The notes: generated by a model from the letters alone, not told the origin. A DNA stretch of 46,586 nucleotides from JBMOKU01 sp049324315 (GCA_049324315.1 JBMOKU010000059.1:1-46586), one strand, 5' to 3'. Numbered from the stretch's first letter, positions 1 through 7,674 are shown. A program made the numbers and translations.

Positions 1-138
1 CAGGGAGCAACTGGAGCTACAGGTGCCACAGGAGCAACGGGAGCACAGGGAGCAACCGGAGCTACAGGGGCAACAGGAGCACAAGGAGCCACAGGAGCAA
101 CGGGAGCAACAGGGGCGACAGGAGCAACGGGAGCAGGA
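1..138 (+). repeat. 9-bp tandem repeat encoding Gly-Ala-Thr triplets
   Basis: Repeating GGAGCAACN-like units encode (GAT)n with occasional GAQ. Such near-identical 9-mers are prone to slippage, so stalk length is likely to vary among strains. The array continues beyond the left edge. Confidence 0.9.
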
Positions 139-543
139 TTAGCTTCTTTCGGCTATGTATTCCATCTTGCGGATACTGGTGTTGATGACACAGTTGCTGC
201 CGGATCAGATGTTCTTTTCAGCGACAATGGTCCTTTAGTAGGTATAACTCATATTCCAGGTACTTCTGGAATTACTGTTACCAATACTGCTAATTATGAA
301 ATCCATTATAGTGTTAGTGTAACAGGAAATACCGGTGCAGAAATATCCATTGCTGTAAACGGAACTGTCAATCCATCCACACGGATTTCTATCCTAGATG
401 TACCGGATCAAGTAAGCGGAGAGGCTATTTTAGGCCTCACAGGCGGTGATGGAATTTCTCTACGCAATAGTGGAACCACTTCATTTGTCATGGATCCGTC
501 TCCGCAAGTAGGTGCACAATTGACCATTATTCAATTAGATTAA
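1..543 (+). CDS. Collagen-like spore-surface glycoprotein (BclA type), 3' end only
   Basis: The reading frame is open from the first base, so the start lies outside the window; it ends at TAA 541-543. The first 46 codons are Gly-X-Y triplets, almost all GAT with some GAQ, i.e. a collagen-like stalk rich in threonine. About 134 residues follow as a C-terminal domain starting GLASFGYVFHLADTG and containing a strand-rich ISIAVNGT segment. This resembles the jelly-roll trimerisation head of exosporium BclA-like proteins. Known family role: filaments on the spore surface, with Thr residues of the GXT stalk carrying glycans. Adjacent glycosyltransferases fit that role. The assignment of the head domain is by pattern only; a general surface collagen-like protein is the alternative. 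Confidence 0.8.
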   Translation, partial: QGATGATGATGATGAQGATGATGATGAQGATGATGATGATGATGAGLASFGYVFHLADTGVDDTVAAGSDVLFSDNGPLVGITHIPGTSGITVTNTANYEIHYSVSVTGNTGAEISIAVNGTVNPSTRISILDVPDQVSGEAILGLTGGDGISLRNSGTTSFVMDPSPQVGAQLTIIQLD

Positions 544-550
544 CTTGACC

Positions 551-584
551 AACAAAGCCTTCCATTTATTTGGAAGGCTTTGTT
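551..584 (+). terminator. Rho-independent terminator of the collagen-like gene
   Basis: A perfect 14-bp stem (551-564 pairs with 571-584) with the 6-base loop TTTATT begins 8 bases after the stop codon. The A-rich left arm and the T-rich right arm make it usable in both directions. Confidence 0.85.
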
Positions 585-611
585 ATTGAATATAACGATC
601 ATATCTCAATC

Positions 612-637
612 ACATAACCTAAAAGATGACATACAAT
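612..637 (+). promoter_or_regulatory. Sporulation-type (sigma-E/sigma-K-like) promoter before first GT2-TPR gene
   Basis: CATACAATG starts at 630 and matches the CATA-rich -10 of mother-cell sigma factors. An AC at 612-613 is 16 bases upstream (sigma-K spacing), and an ATA at 614-616 is 13 bases upstream (sigma-E-like). The same block, TCACATAA followed by ATACAATGTATTGAAA, recurs before the next paralogue at 1836-1871. This is consensus matching by eye. Confidence 0.4.
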
Positions 638-670
638 GTATTGAAATATGAAGATTGATGAGGTGATCAT

Positions 671-1762
671 ATGCCGACCATTAGTTTATGCATGATCGTA
701 AAAAATGAGGAGAAGGTTCTTAGCAGATGCTTGGATTCGTTTAGCGGAATAGCAGATGAAATTATCATTGTTGATACAGGATCTGAAGATAAGACAAAGG
801 AAATAGCCGAGCGTTATACGGATATAATATATGATTTTCAGTGGATTGATGACTTTGCGGCTGCTCGTAATTTTTCCTTTAGTAAGGCCTCCATGGAATA
901 TATCCTTTGGACGGATGCTGATGATATGCTGCTGGAGGAAGATAGACAGAAGTTTTTGCAGCTTAAGGAAGTACTTAGCTCAACGATAGATTGTGTGACG
1001 ATGAATATCAACTTGGCTTTTGATCAATATGGAAAAGTCACACACAGTATAAGAAGCAACCGTCTTGTAAAGAGAAGCTGTAATTTAAAATGGATCGGTC
1101 CGGTACATGAGTATCTGGAAATGAGTGGTAACATTTATAACAGCGATATTGGCGTAACACACAAGAGGGTCCATCATGATGTGAACAGAAACATAAGGAT
1201 ATACGAACAAAGGTTGAAAAACAATGAAGCGTTTAGTCCAAGAGACTTATATTATTATGCCAATGAGCTCCTCGATCATCAACGGCATCAAGAAGCTGTA
1301 GAATATTATAATAAGTTTTTAGATACGGGCCAGGGATGGTTTGAAGACAATGTTGCAGCTTGTGGGAAGCTTGCAGATATTCATATCCTCCTTAATGATT
1401 GGGAAAATGCAATGGCGTATTGTTTACAATCTTTTAAATATGATATACCCAGAGCTGAATCCTGCTGCCGTATGGGATTCTTGTTTCTAAACAAAAATAT
1501 GTTTAAACAAGCTGCTTTTTGGTACAAAATTGCTACACTGCTGGAAAAGCCAACAGAAAATATGGGATTAACAAATTCTGCCTGTTGGACTTGGCTTCCA
1601 CACCTTCAACTGTGTGTCTGCTATGATCGATTGGGACTTCACCAGCTGGCCTATGAGCATAATGAAATTGCCAGATTATATATACCCAATGATCAAAAAG
1701 TATTATACAATAAGCAGTATCTTGAGGGTATTTTAAAAACAAAGGGTGATGGAGGACAGTAA
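671..1762 (+). CDS. Glycosyltransferase family 2 with C-terminal TPR-like repeats (paralogue 1)
   Basis: A 363-residue cytoplasmic enzyme. The N-terminal GT-A domain starts with ISLCMIVKNEE (residues 4-14), then IIIVDTGSEDKT (31-42) and the metal-binding D-A-D-D at 82-85. From about residue 190 the protein is helical, with tetratricopeptide-like units (e.g. FSPRDLYYYANELLDHQRHQEAVEYYNKF region). No signal peptide or membrane segment is present. The start ATG at 671 follows GAGGTG. It lies between two collagen-like genes and is 60-70% like the next gene by eye, so it arose by tandem duplication. Inferred role: transfer of a sugar to a surface protein, possibly the Thr-rich collagen stalk. The donor and acceptor are not shown by the sequence. 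Confidence 0.85.
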   Translation: MPTISLCMIVKNEEKVLSRCLDSFSGIADEIIIVDTGSEDKTKEIAERYTDIIYDFQWIDDFAAARNFSFSKASMEYILWTDADDMLLEEDRQKFLQLKEVLSSTIDCVTMNINLAFDQYGKVTHSIRSNRLVKRSCNLKWIGPVHEYLEMSGNIYNSDIGVTHKRVHHDVNRNIRIYEQRLKNNEAFSPRDLYYYANELLDHQRHQEAVEYYNKFLDTGQGWFEDNVAACGKLADIHILLNDWENAMAYCLQSFKYDIPRAESCCRMGFLFLNKNMFKQAAFWYKIATLLEKPTENMGLTNSACWTWLPHLQLCVCYDRLGLHQLAYEHNEIARLYIPNDQKVLYNKQYLEGILKTKGDGGQ

Positions 1763-1800
1763 AAATTTTTGAACAAATTAACAAATGATTACTATGAATG

Positions 1801-1827
1801 AAGACTCAGCTGCGGTTGAGTCTTTAT
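1801..1827 (+). terminator. Terminator between tandem GT2-TPR genes
   Basis: AAGACTCA (1801-1808) pairs with TGAGTCTT (1817-1824), extended inward by a G-U and a C-G pair, and is followed by TTATT. It lies 39 bases past the stop codon. Confidence 0.65.
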
Positions 1828-1837
1828 TAAATGAATC

Positions 1838-1865
1838 ACATAATTGAGAATATCAAAATACAATG
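1838..1865 (+). promoter_or_regulatory. Duplicated sporulation-type promoter before second GT2-TPR gene
   Basis: AATACAATG at 1857-1865, with AC at 1838-1839 (17-base gap) and ATA at 1840-1842 (14-base gap), is the same arrangement as before the first paralogue. The -10 begins AATA rather than CATA. Sequence identity between the two leaders continues to the ribosome binding site (GATGAGGTGATC). Confidence 0.35.
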
Positions 1866-1897
1866 TATTGAAAAATGAAGAGCGATGAGGTGATCCT

Positions 1898-2989
1898 ATG
1901 ATAACGATCAGTCTATGCATGATCGTACGAAACGAAGAGAAGGTTCTTGCCAGATGCTTGGATTCCGTTAAAGGAATAGTTGATGAAATAATCATTGTTG
2001 ATACAGGTTCTGAAGACCGCACAAAAGAAATAGCGAAACAGTATACCGATAAAATATATGATTTTGAGTGGATTGACGATTTTGCTGCTGCTCGAAACTT
2101 TGCTTTCAGTAAAGCCTCGAAGGAATACATCTTATGGCTTGATGCCGATGATATATTCTTGGATGAGGATCAACGTAAACTTTTAGAACTAAAAGAAACC
2201 CTAGATCCCTCTGTAGATTCAGTAATCATGCATTATTATCTGGTTTTTGATGGGAAAGGAAATGCAACATCCAGTCTACGAAGAAATCGCCTTGTGAAAC
2301 GATCCCGAAATTTTCGGTGGGAGGGGGCTGTACATGAGTGTTTAGTCGTAGGAGGAGTCATTTTCAATAGCGATATAGCGGTGGCACATAAGAAAGTACG
2401 TGGGGATACGTTGAATCGCAATATAGAAATGTATGAGAGACGATTGGCAAGGGGGGATGAATTTTCTCCAAGGGATTTATATTATTATTCCAATGAGCTT
2501 TTTGACCACCAAAGGTATCAAGAGGCAGCAGAACAATATACCAAGTTTTTAGATTCAGGGAAAGGATGGTTTGAAGACAATATAGCCGCATGTGGAAAGC
2601 TTACAGATATTTATATTCATCTTAAAGATTGGGATAATGCCATGAAGTACAGTTTTCAATGCTTCAGATATGATGTGCCTAGGGCTGAGGCCTGCTGTCG
2701 CACTGGATTCTTGTTTTTAAACAAAAATAAGTTTAAACAAGCTGCATTTTGGTATAAGCTTGCTACACAGTTAGAAAAGCCTGCTGACAATATGGGGGTG
2801 GCAAATCATGCCTGCTGGACTTGGCTGCCCCATCTTCAATTGTGTGTTTGTTACGATCGCTTGGGGTTTCACCAGCTGGCCTATGAGCATAATGAAATAG
2901 CCAGGTCCTATATACCTAATGATCATAAAGTTTTATATAATAAACAGTACTTGGAGAATACATTAAAAATAAAGGGTGTTAACGGGTAG
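1898..2989 (+). CDS. Glycosyltransferase family 2 with C-terminal TPR-like repeats (paralogue 2)
   Basis: 363 residues, the same length as the preceding gene and collinear with it throughout. It has ISLCMIVRNEE near the N-terminus, IIIVDTGSEDRT, the DADD metal-binding motif following WL, and the conserved ACWTWLPHLQLCVCYDRLG block near the C-terminus. The start ATG at 1898 is preceded by GATGAGGTGATCCT, as in paralogue 1. The gene has its own promoter-like leader and a terminator on each side, so it is probably transcribed alone. Inferred role: cytoplasmic glycosylation of surface-layer or spore proteins such as the collagen-like neighbour downstream. Divergence of the two copies suggests different acceptors or sugars, but this cannot be read from the sequence. 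Confidence 0.85.
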   Translation: MITISLCMIVRNEEKVLARCLDSVKGIVDEIIIVDTGSEDRTKEIAKQYTDKIYDFEWIDDFAAARNFAFSKASKEYILWLDADDIFLDEDQRKLLELKETLDPSVDSVIMHYYLVFDGKGNATSSLRRNRLVKRSRNFRWEGAVHECLVVGGVIFNSDIAVAHKKVRGDTLNRNIEMYERRLARGDEFSPRDLYYYSNELFDHQRYQEAAEQYTKFLDSGKGWFEDNIAACGKLTDIYIHLKDWDNAMKYSFQCFRYDVPRAEACCRTGFLFLNKNKFKQAAFWYKLATQLEKPADNMGVANHACWTWLPHLQLCVCYDRLGFHQLAYEHNEIARSYIPNDHKVLYNKQYLENTLKIKGVNG

Positions 2990-3024
2990 TAAAGACTATG
3001 TTTTATTGTTATTAGAAGTGGGGC

Positions 3025-3044
3025 GGACGATTGTTCGTCCTTTT
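3025..3044 (+). terminator. Short terminator after second GT2-TPR gene
   Basis: GGACGA (3025-3030) and TCGTCC (3035-3040) form a 6-bp stem with a 4-base loop followed by TTTT. It is moderately strong. Confidence 0.55.
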
Positions 3045-3052
3045 ACTTTGTA

Positions 3053-3079
3053 ACCGTAAACGACTGTCCACATAATATA
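3053..3079 (+). promoter_or_regulatory. Sigma-K-like promoter before the DNRLRE-collagen-propeller gene
   Basis: AC at 3053-3054, 16 bases, then CATAATATA (3071-3079) matches the Bacillus sigma-K pattern AC-N16/17-CATAnnnTA exactly. The surrounding leader (TGTAACC..TAA....TCCACATA) is shared with the leader at 6410-6440. The transcript would have an untranslated leader of roughly 80 bases before the GTG start. Confidence 0.5.
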
Positions 3080-3164
3080 AACTGAAAGGATATGATCGCT
3101 TAGTTTAAAGACCATCCTTAAAAACAAAAGGACAACAAAATCGTTTAATGAAGGAGGGATTGGT

Positions 3165-4772
3165 GTGCCTATTTTATTCATAACGCCTACAGATGCGACG
3201 TTTGTATTGCAGTCACAACCGAACACAAGCTTTGGACCTCAAGAGAATCTTTATGTAGGTCGAGGTGCAACGCCAAATGACGCGGTTAGAAGTCTCTTGC
3301 ATTTCGATCTTTCTGCAATTCCACCAGGAGTAATCATTACAAATGCAACATTAAGACTTTTCTTTTTTCTGAAGGTGGTATCAGGTGTACAACCACTATC
3401 CGCGCAAGGGCTGCTAAGTAGTTTTTCTCAGAACACAGTGACCTGGAACACCCAGCCAGCGTCAGGAGGGACTATTTTTTCAACAAACTTATCTGAGAGT
3501 AATGTAAACAACTTTATCTTCTTGGAATTAACTGATCTGGTGCAAGACTGGTACGATGGATATTTTACAAATAATGGAATATTACTTACTACCATTGAGA
3601 CACAAATTAGTATCATGGGATTTAGAGGTTTTGAACCTGGTAATGTTCCGAATTGGCCTACCCTTATCGTTGAATTTGCGGAAACTATTCCAGGGCCAAC
3701 CGGGGCCACCGGAGCTACCGGAGCCACAGGAGCTACGGGAGCACAAGGAGCAACAGGGGCAATGGGAGCCACAGGAGTCACAGGAGCAACAGGAGCAACA
3801 GGAGCAACAGGAGCAACAGGGGCTACAGGGGCCACAGGAGCACAAGGAGCAACGGGAGCTACAGGCCCGTCAATCCCGGTTTCAGTTAACCGCATTTACG
3901 TTACAAATCGAAATGCTAACAATGTCTCTGCCATAGACGGAAATACCAACACTGTTATTGCCACCGTTACGGTAGGTGGGGGGCCATTAGAAGTAGGTGT
4001 GAATTCGACAACGAATCGCATTTACGTTGCAAATTTGCTTACTAGCAATGTCTCTGTCATAGACGGAAATACCAATACTGTTATTGCCACTGTTACGGTA
4101 GGTTCGAACACAAGAGGAGTAGATGTGAATCCGACAACAAACCGCATTTACGTTGCAAATGCCGTTTCCAACAATGTCTCTGTCATAGACGGAAATACCA
4201 ATACAGTTATCGCCACTGTTATGGTAGGGGTAGGTGCGCTCCCGCAAGAAGTAGGTGTGAATCCGACAACGAATCGCATTTACGTTACAAATCAAGGTCA
4301 AGGCAATGTCGCTGTCATTGATGGAAATACCAATACAGTTATCGCCAGCATTACAGTAGGTTCGTCACCACAAGGAGTAGGTGTGAATCCTTTAACAAAT
4401 GGTATCTACGTTGCAAATATCGGTCCTGACAATGTCTCGGTTATTAGCGGAGTTGCCAATACAGTTATCGCCACCGTTACGGTAGGCGGGGACCCATTCG
4501 GAGTAGGTGTGAATCCAACAACGAACCGCATTTACGTTACAAATCAAAGTACAGACAATGTTTCGGTCATTGATGGAAATACCAATACTGTTATGGCCAC
4601 CGTTGCGGTAGGTGATCTACCACGAGGAGTAGGTGTAAATCCTTTGACAAACGGGATTTGCATTGCAAATTTCAGTTCTGACAATGTTTCGGTCATTGAT
4701 GGACTTTCTAACAATGCTATCGCCACCGTTACGGTAGGCGATGGCCCACAAGGAGTAGGTATAAATCCTTAA
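3165..4772 (+). CDS. Composite surface protein: DNRLRE domain, collagen-like GXT stalk, seven-bladed YVTN propeller
   Basis: 535 residues from a GTG start; AAGGAGGG at 3151-3158 supports it. Residues 1-172 look like a DNRLRE domain (a beta-rich domain of spore and surface proteins), with LLHFDLSAIPPGVIITNATL and LTDLVQDW. Residues 177-235 are about 20 Gly-X-Y triplets, mostly GAT. Residues 242-535 are seven NRIYVTN...VSVIDGNTNTVIATVTVG repeats of 42-44 residues, i.e. one complete seven-bladed beta-propeller. No signal peptide or anchor is visible, which fits a spore-coat/exosporium protein released by the mother cell better than a secreted one. The stop falls at the end of blade 7, so the gene looks intact. 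The sigma-K-like promoter upstream supports late sporulation expression. The propeller may bind a ligand or partner, unknown here. Confidence 0.85.
   Translation: MPILFITPTDATFVLQSQPNTSFGPQENLYVGRGATPNDAVRSLLHFDLSAIPPGVIITNATLRLFFFLKVVSGVQPLSAQGLLSSFSQNTVTWNTQPASGGTIFSTNLSESNVNNFIFLELTDLVQDWYDGYFTNNGILLTTIETQISIMGFRGFEPGNVPNWPTLIVEFAETIPGPTGATGATGATGATGAQGATGAMGATGVTGATGATGATGATGATGATGAQGATGATGPSIPVSVNRIYVTNRNANNVSAIDGNTNTVIATVTVGGGPLEVGVNSTTNRIYVANLLTSNVSVIDGNTNTVIATVTVGSNTRGVDVNPTTNRIYVANAVSNNVSVIDGNTNTVIATVMVGVGALPQEVGVNPTTNRIYVTNQGQGNVAVIDGNTNTVIASITVGSSPQGVGVNPLTNGIYVANIGPDNVSVISGVANTVIATVTVGGDPFGVGVNPTTNRIYVTNQSTDNVSVIDGNTNTVMATVAVGDLPRGVGVNPLTNGICIANFSSDNVSVIDGLSNNAIATVTVGDGPQGVGINP
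3693..3869 (+). repeat. Collagen-like GXT triplet array
   Basis: Tandem 9-base units (GGAGCAACA type) encode about 20 Gly-X-Y triplets, with GAQ, GAM and GVT variants. It is highly similar to the array at the left edge, so recombination between the two genes is possible. Confidence 0.9.
3888..4772 (+). repeat. Seven 126-bp tandem repeats encoding propeller blades
   Basis: Repeat units begin at 3888, 4014, 4140, 4272, 4398, 4524 and 4650. Spacing is 126 bp except for one 132-bp unit carrying two extra codons. Units are highly similar at the DNA level, which suggests recent amplification. Confidence 0.9.
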
Positions 4773-4910
4773 GGTGCACTTAGGAAATATTAGGATTATA
4801 GAAAAGCAAATTAAAAATTAAAGGTTAAAAGTTAAGAAAAACAGATACTTCAATTCCAAACATTTATGCAAAAGTTAAGTATTGATATTTTGAAAAAGAC
4901 ATGAAAAAAG

Positions 4911-4977
4911 ACATGGGGACAGTCCCTCAGTTTCGCCAAGAACGGGCGCAACAGCAGGTACAGTCCCCAAGTCTTTT
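4911..4977. repeat. REP-like hairpin element, family 1 copy C
   Basis: ACATGGGGACAG at the left and ACAGTCCCCAAGTC at the right form the ends of a hairpin (GGGGAC pairs with GTCCCC). These ends match the two 70-bp copies at 6206-6275 and 13783-13852, while the centre differs. Confidence 0.65.
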
Positions 4978-5015
4978 TTGCTGTGAACTTGTTGCTTCAA
5001 TGCATAAGAGGGATG

Positions 5016-5042
5016 CGGGTGGACAGGGTCGTCCACCCCTAC
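5016..5042. repeat. Palindromic intergenic repeat
   Basis: GGGTGGAC (5017-5024) pairs perfectly with GTCCACCC (5031-5038) across AGGGTC and is followed by CTAC. The flanks GCGGG and CCCCTAC are shared with the family-2 repeats at 6315-6342 and 38511-38538, so it is probably a relative. Confidence 0.55.
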
Positions 5043-5124
5043 TTCTTAATAGCAGAAACACATCGGAATCACCGGGCATATATATGTAGAAGAAATATAT
5101 CTTGAATCCCAAAGAGGTGAGCGT

Positions 5125-6237
5125 GTGAATATCAGTCTTTGTATGATTGTAAAAAATGAAGAGGATACCCTTGAAAGGTGTTTAGCATCCGTCAGTGATA
5201 TTATGGATGAGATTATTATTGTAGATACAGGTTCAACGGATAAAACGAAAAAAATTGCCGGAAAATTTACAGAACATGTTATGGATTTTGAATGGATCGA
5301 TGATTTTGCTGCTGCGCGGAATTTTGCTTTTTCCCATGCAACCATGGACTATATTATGTGGTTGGATGCCGATGATGTGCTTTTATCGGAGGATCGGCAG
5401 AAGCTGCTGCGCTTGAAACAATCCATAGATCCTATAGTGGACGCTATTTCCATGGAATATCATTGTGACTTTGATGAGCAGGGTAATGTAACGTTAAATG
5501 TGCGGCGGACTCGGATCGTAAAACGAATGAGAAACTTCCAGTGGCGGGGTGCTGTTCATGAAGATTTGTTTGTAGATGGAAATCTGTTTGACAGCGATAT
5601 CGTTGTGACCCATAAGAAAGCCCATGAGGCAGGGGATCGTAATATCAAGATTTATGAGAATCGGCTGAATCAGGGAAAGCCATTCACGGCTCAGGATATC
5701 TTCCACTTTGCCCGTGAACTGCATCAGCATCAACTGTACGAAAGAGCCATTGGATTTTATTTGAAATTTTTAGAAGATGAAAACAATTCGACAGAAAATA
5801 AGATTTTTACTTGCAATAGATTGGCTGACTGCTATTATCAGATTGGAGACAAGGAGAAGGAACTGGCCTACACCTATAAGTCCTTTGAATATGATACACC
5901 CCGTTCGGAAGCATGCTGTCGGCTGGGGTACCATTTCCTGCAGAAAAATGCATTCAAGCAAGCTGTTTATTGGTATAAGCAGGCCCTTGAAGCACCGTTA
6001 CCGGAAAACAGCTGGGCTATTGTCAATCAACCGAGCCGTACCTGGCTGCCCCATATGCAGTTGGGGCTTTGCTATTATCAGTTAGGCTTGTATGATCTTT
6101 CTTATCATCATAACAAAATGGTGCTATCCTATCGACCCAATGATCAAGATGTTTTAAATAACCTCAGTCTCCTTGAAGAAATATTGAGACAGAGGCAGTC
6201 TCTCGCAACACATGGGGACAGGGCCACAATCCGGTAA
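5125..6237 (+). CDS. Glycosyltransferase family 2 with C-terminal TPR-like repeats (paralogue 3)
   Basis: 370 residues from GTG 5125, preceded by AGAGGTGAGC. The N-terminal GT-A domain has ISLCMIVKNEE, IIIVDTGSTDKTKK and the WLDADD metal-binding motif. The C-terminal half is TPR-like and aligns with paralogues 1 and 2 but is more diverged. The last ~11 residues (about SLATHGDRATIR) and the stop codon are encoded inside the 70-bp REP-like element at 6206-6275. The native C-terminus has therefore probably been replaced by an inserted repeat; the paralogues end near the corresponding KGDG/KGVNG position, so the enzyme should still be functional. Role inferred as for the other two: glycosylation of a surface protein. 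Confidence 0.85.
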   Translation: MNISLCMIVKNEEDTLERCLASVSDIMDEIIIVDTGSTDKTKKIAGKFTEHVMDFEWIDDFAAARNFAFSHATMDYIMWLDADDVLLSEDRQKLLRLKQSIDPIVDAISMEYHCDFDEQGNVTLNVRRTRIVKRMRNFQWRGAVHEDLFVDGNLFDSDIVVTHKKAHEAGDRNIKIYENRLNQGKPFTAQDIFHFARELHQHQLYERAIGFYLKFLEDENNSTENKIFTCNRLADCYYQIGDKEKELAYTYKSFEYDTPRSEACCRLGYHFLQKNAFKQAVYWYKQALEAPLPENSWAIVNQPSRTWLPHMQLGLCYYQLGLYDLSYHHNKMVLSYRPNDQDVLNNLSLLEEILRQRQSLATHGDRATIR

Positions 6238-6275
6238 AGAACACACCGGACAGTGGACCAGTCCCCAAGTCTTGC
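6206..6275. repeat. 70-bp REP-like element, family 1 copy A
   Basis: Its reverse complement matches 13783-13852 at 64 of 70 positions by eye. Internally, GGGGAC/GTCCCC and CCGGT/ACCGG arms allow a long imperfect hairpin. It overlaps the 3' end of the third GT2-TPR gene. Confidence 0.8.
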
Positions 6276-6292
6276 TATATATTGATTTACGT

Positions 6293-6377
6293 TTTTAAAA
6301 TGATATTTTGTTTGCGGGACGGCACAGAGACCGTCCCCTACGAAAGAAAATGCATTCTATTCTTGAGAGCGTATCTA
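6293..6377. repeat. Family-2 dispersed palindromic repeat, copy 1
   Basis: The core GCGGGACGG-CACAGAGA-CCGTCCCCTAC forms a hairpin. Flanks (TTTAAAATG-TATTT on the left, AAAGAAAA-CATTCT on the right) are also shared with the copy at 38490-38573, so the repeated unit is about 84 bp, roughly 80% identical. Confidence 0.75.
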
Positions 6378-6412
6378 CACTTTGTTTCATAAAATTATGT
6401 GGCTAACCTGTA

Positions 6413-6439
6413 ACCATAACAGCTTATCCACATAGTATG
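6413..6439 (+). promoter_or_regulatory. Sigma-K-like promoter before the GT8-like gene
   Basis: AC at 6413-6414, a 16-base gap, then CATAGTATG (6431-6439) matches AC-N16-CATAnnnTA except for the last base. The leader TGTAACC-TAA-..-TCCACATA matches that at 3050-3074. Confidence 0.4.
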
Positions 6440-6481
6440 AAATGAGGAGACTGTGAATGATATCACTCAAAAAATTCAGAA

Positions 6482-7483
6482 ATGAGGTCGATGGATACGA
6501 TGGACAACGGATACTGTACGATTTTAACGAAGGATAGGATATATCAAGGTATTGCATTATGGCATTCTTTACAGCAACATGCTGAAGAATATACGATGTT
6601 TGTTCTATGTATGGATGATACAGCTTATCATGTTTTAAGCAAACTACAAACGGATAAAATTGTCTTGGTTCCAAAAGCTGTTGTAGAGAACTATTGTCCC
6701 AATGTAAAGGGATTACCGAGAAAAACAAACGAATATTGCTGGACACTAAAACCAATCTTTCTAGAGTATTTATTCAATCATTATCCAAACATTGCAAGAA
6801 TTACTTATGTAGATTCAGATATCTATTTTTTCGATGACCCTACTGTTATCTTCAAACATCAGTCTGCTTCCAACGTGTTATTATCCAAACATGACTTTGA
6901 CCATGGAAATGTGGAAGCTGAGGGAGCTTGTGGAAAATATAACAGCGGATTTATAAGCTTTAAACGAAGCAAGGCTGCTCAGGACTGTTTAGCATGGTGG
7001 AAAGACCGATGTATCGAATGGTGCTATGACAGGAGTGAGCCTGATAGATTTGGAGATCAGAAATATGTTGAATTCTTTCCCCGTATGTTTGAAGGTGTGG
7101 ATGAAATTTCAACGCCGGGAGTTAACATAGCCACGTGGAATCATTCCAAATACCAGTTCAAGATGAAGGAAAATAATGTATATATAAACGATGATAGGCT
7201 TATTTGCTATCATTATTGTGGTTTTAGGATTATTAACAAAAATGAATTTGCATTAATTATTGGAGATAAAAGATATATTGCGATCATTCATCAGCCCTAT
7301 ATGTCTATATTAAAAAATATTATGTCATGGGTGCAGAAAATAGCACCAGGCTATCAAGGATACTATATTGAACAACGTTTTCGCTCTGCAGCGCTAAGAA
7401 TATTTCCCGGCAGCACTGTTCAGACTCCTTTCGGACAATTCATGAATATAAATGAATTAGCTAAAGAAAGTCAAAGAAGATAA
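6482..7483 (+). CDS. GT8-like (GT-A fold) glycosyltransferase
   Basis: 333 residues. The N-terminus YCTILTKDRIYQGIALWHSL and the DSD metal-binding motif at residues 111-113 in ITYVDSDIYFF are typical of nucleotide-diphospho-sugar transferases related to family 8. KYNSGFISFKRS corresponds to the conserved substrate-binding segment. It has no membrane segment. The start is uncertain: ATG codons at 6482, 6491 and 6500 are in frame and GAGGT at 6484-6488 would best serve 6500. A stronger GAGGAG at 6444-6449 is followed by an ATG at 6457 in a different frame that stops after 26 codons. It lies between the GT2-TPR genes and the nonulosonic acid operon with its own sporulation-like promoter and terminator, so it probably belongs to the same surface-glycan system. 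Confidence 0.75.
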   Translation: MRSMDTMDNGYCTILTKDRIYQGIALWHSLQQHAEEYTMFVLCMDDTAYHVLSKLQTDKIVLVPKAVVENYCPNVKGLPRKTNEYCWTLKPIFLEYLFNHYPNIARITYVDSDIYFFDDPTVIFKHQSASNVLLSKHDFDHGNVEAEGACGKYNSGFISFKRSKAAQDCLAWWKDRCIEWCYDRSEPDRFGDQKYVEFFPRMFEGVDEISTPGVNIATWNHSKYQFKMKENNVYINDDRLICYHYCGFRIINKNEFALIIGDKRYIAIIHQPYMSILKNIMSWVQKIAPGYQGYYIEQRFRSAALRIFPGSTVQTPFGQFMNINELAKESQRR

Positions 7484-7532
7484 TGTTGTGGTAGATGATG
7501 GAAAAATATGTGGATGAAAGTTACGTATGAAA

Positions 7533-7565
7533 AAAGCTCTGAAAATACGATTTCAGGGCTTTTAG
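7533..7565 (+). terminator. Terminator of the GT8-like gene
   Basis: AAAGCTCTGAAA (7533-7544) pairs with TTTCAGGGCTTT (7551-7562) with one G-U pair and a 6-base loop. It separates the glycosyltransferase from the legionaminic acid operon. Confidence 0.75.
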
Positions 7566-7674
7566 CGCTATCCCAAAGTATGTATCATGAAACGCTTTAT
7601 TTTAATGAGTGACAAAAAAGACTTCTAAGATCGTTTCCCTTAATTCGTGATTCGTACATATATATGGTATATAA

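Larger units (their letters stand above)
4773..5124. other. 352-bp intergenic stretch with two hairpin-type dispersed repeats
   Basis: No convincing gene is present. It holds an AT-rich part (4800-4890) with degenerate TTAAAGGTTAAAAGTTAAG runs, the REP-like element at 4911-4977, the palindrome at 5017-5038 and the leader of the next GT2-TPR gene. CATATATATG at 5077 with AC at 5058-5059 is a poor sporulation-promoter match. Confidence 0.7.

Noticed and set aside
3428..3895. Long frames opposite and out of phase with the collagen repeat
   Set aside because: Repetitive 9-base units keep all frames open; translations are low-complexity Pro/Ala or Cys/Ser-rich and have no start signals.
3888..4772. 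CRISPR-like array, because of regularly spaced repeats
   Set aside because: The 126-bp repeats are coding, preserve the reading frame and give propeller blades; there are no unique spacers.
4901..5112. Small frames on both strands at 4901-5112
   Set aside because: They coincide with hairpin repeats, have no ribosome binding sites and no recognisable protein character.
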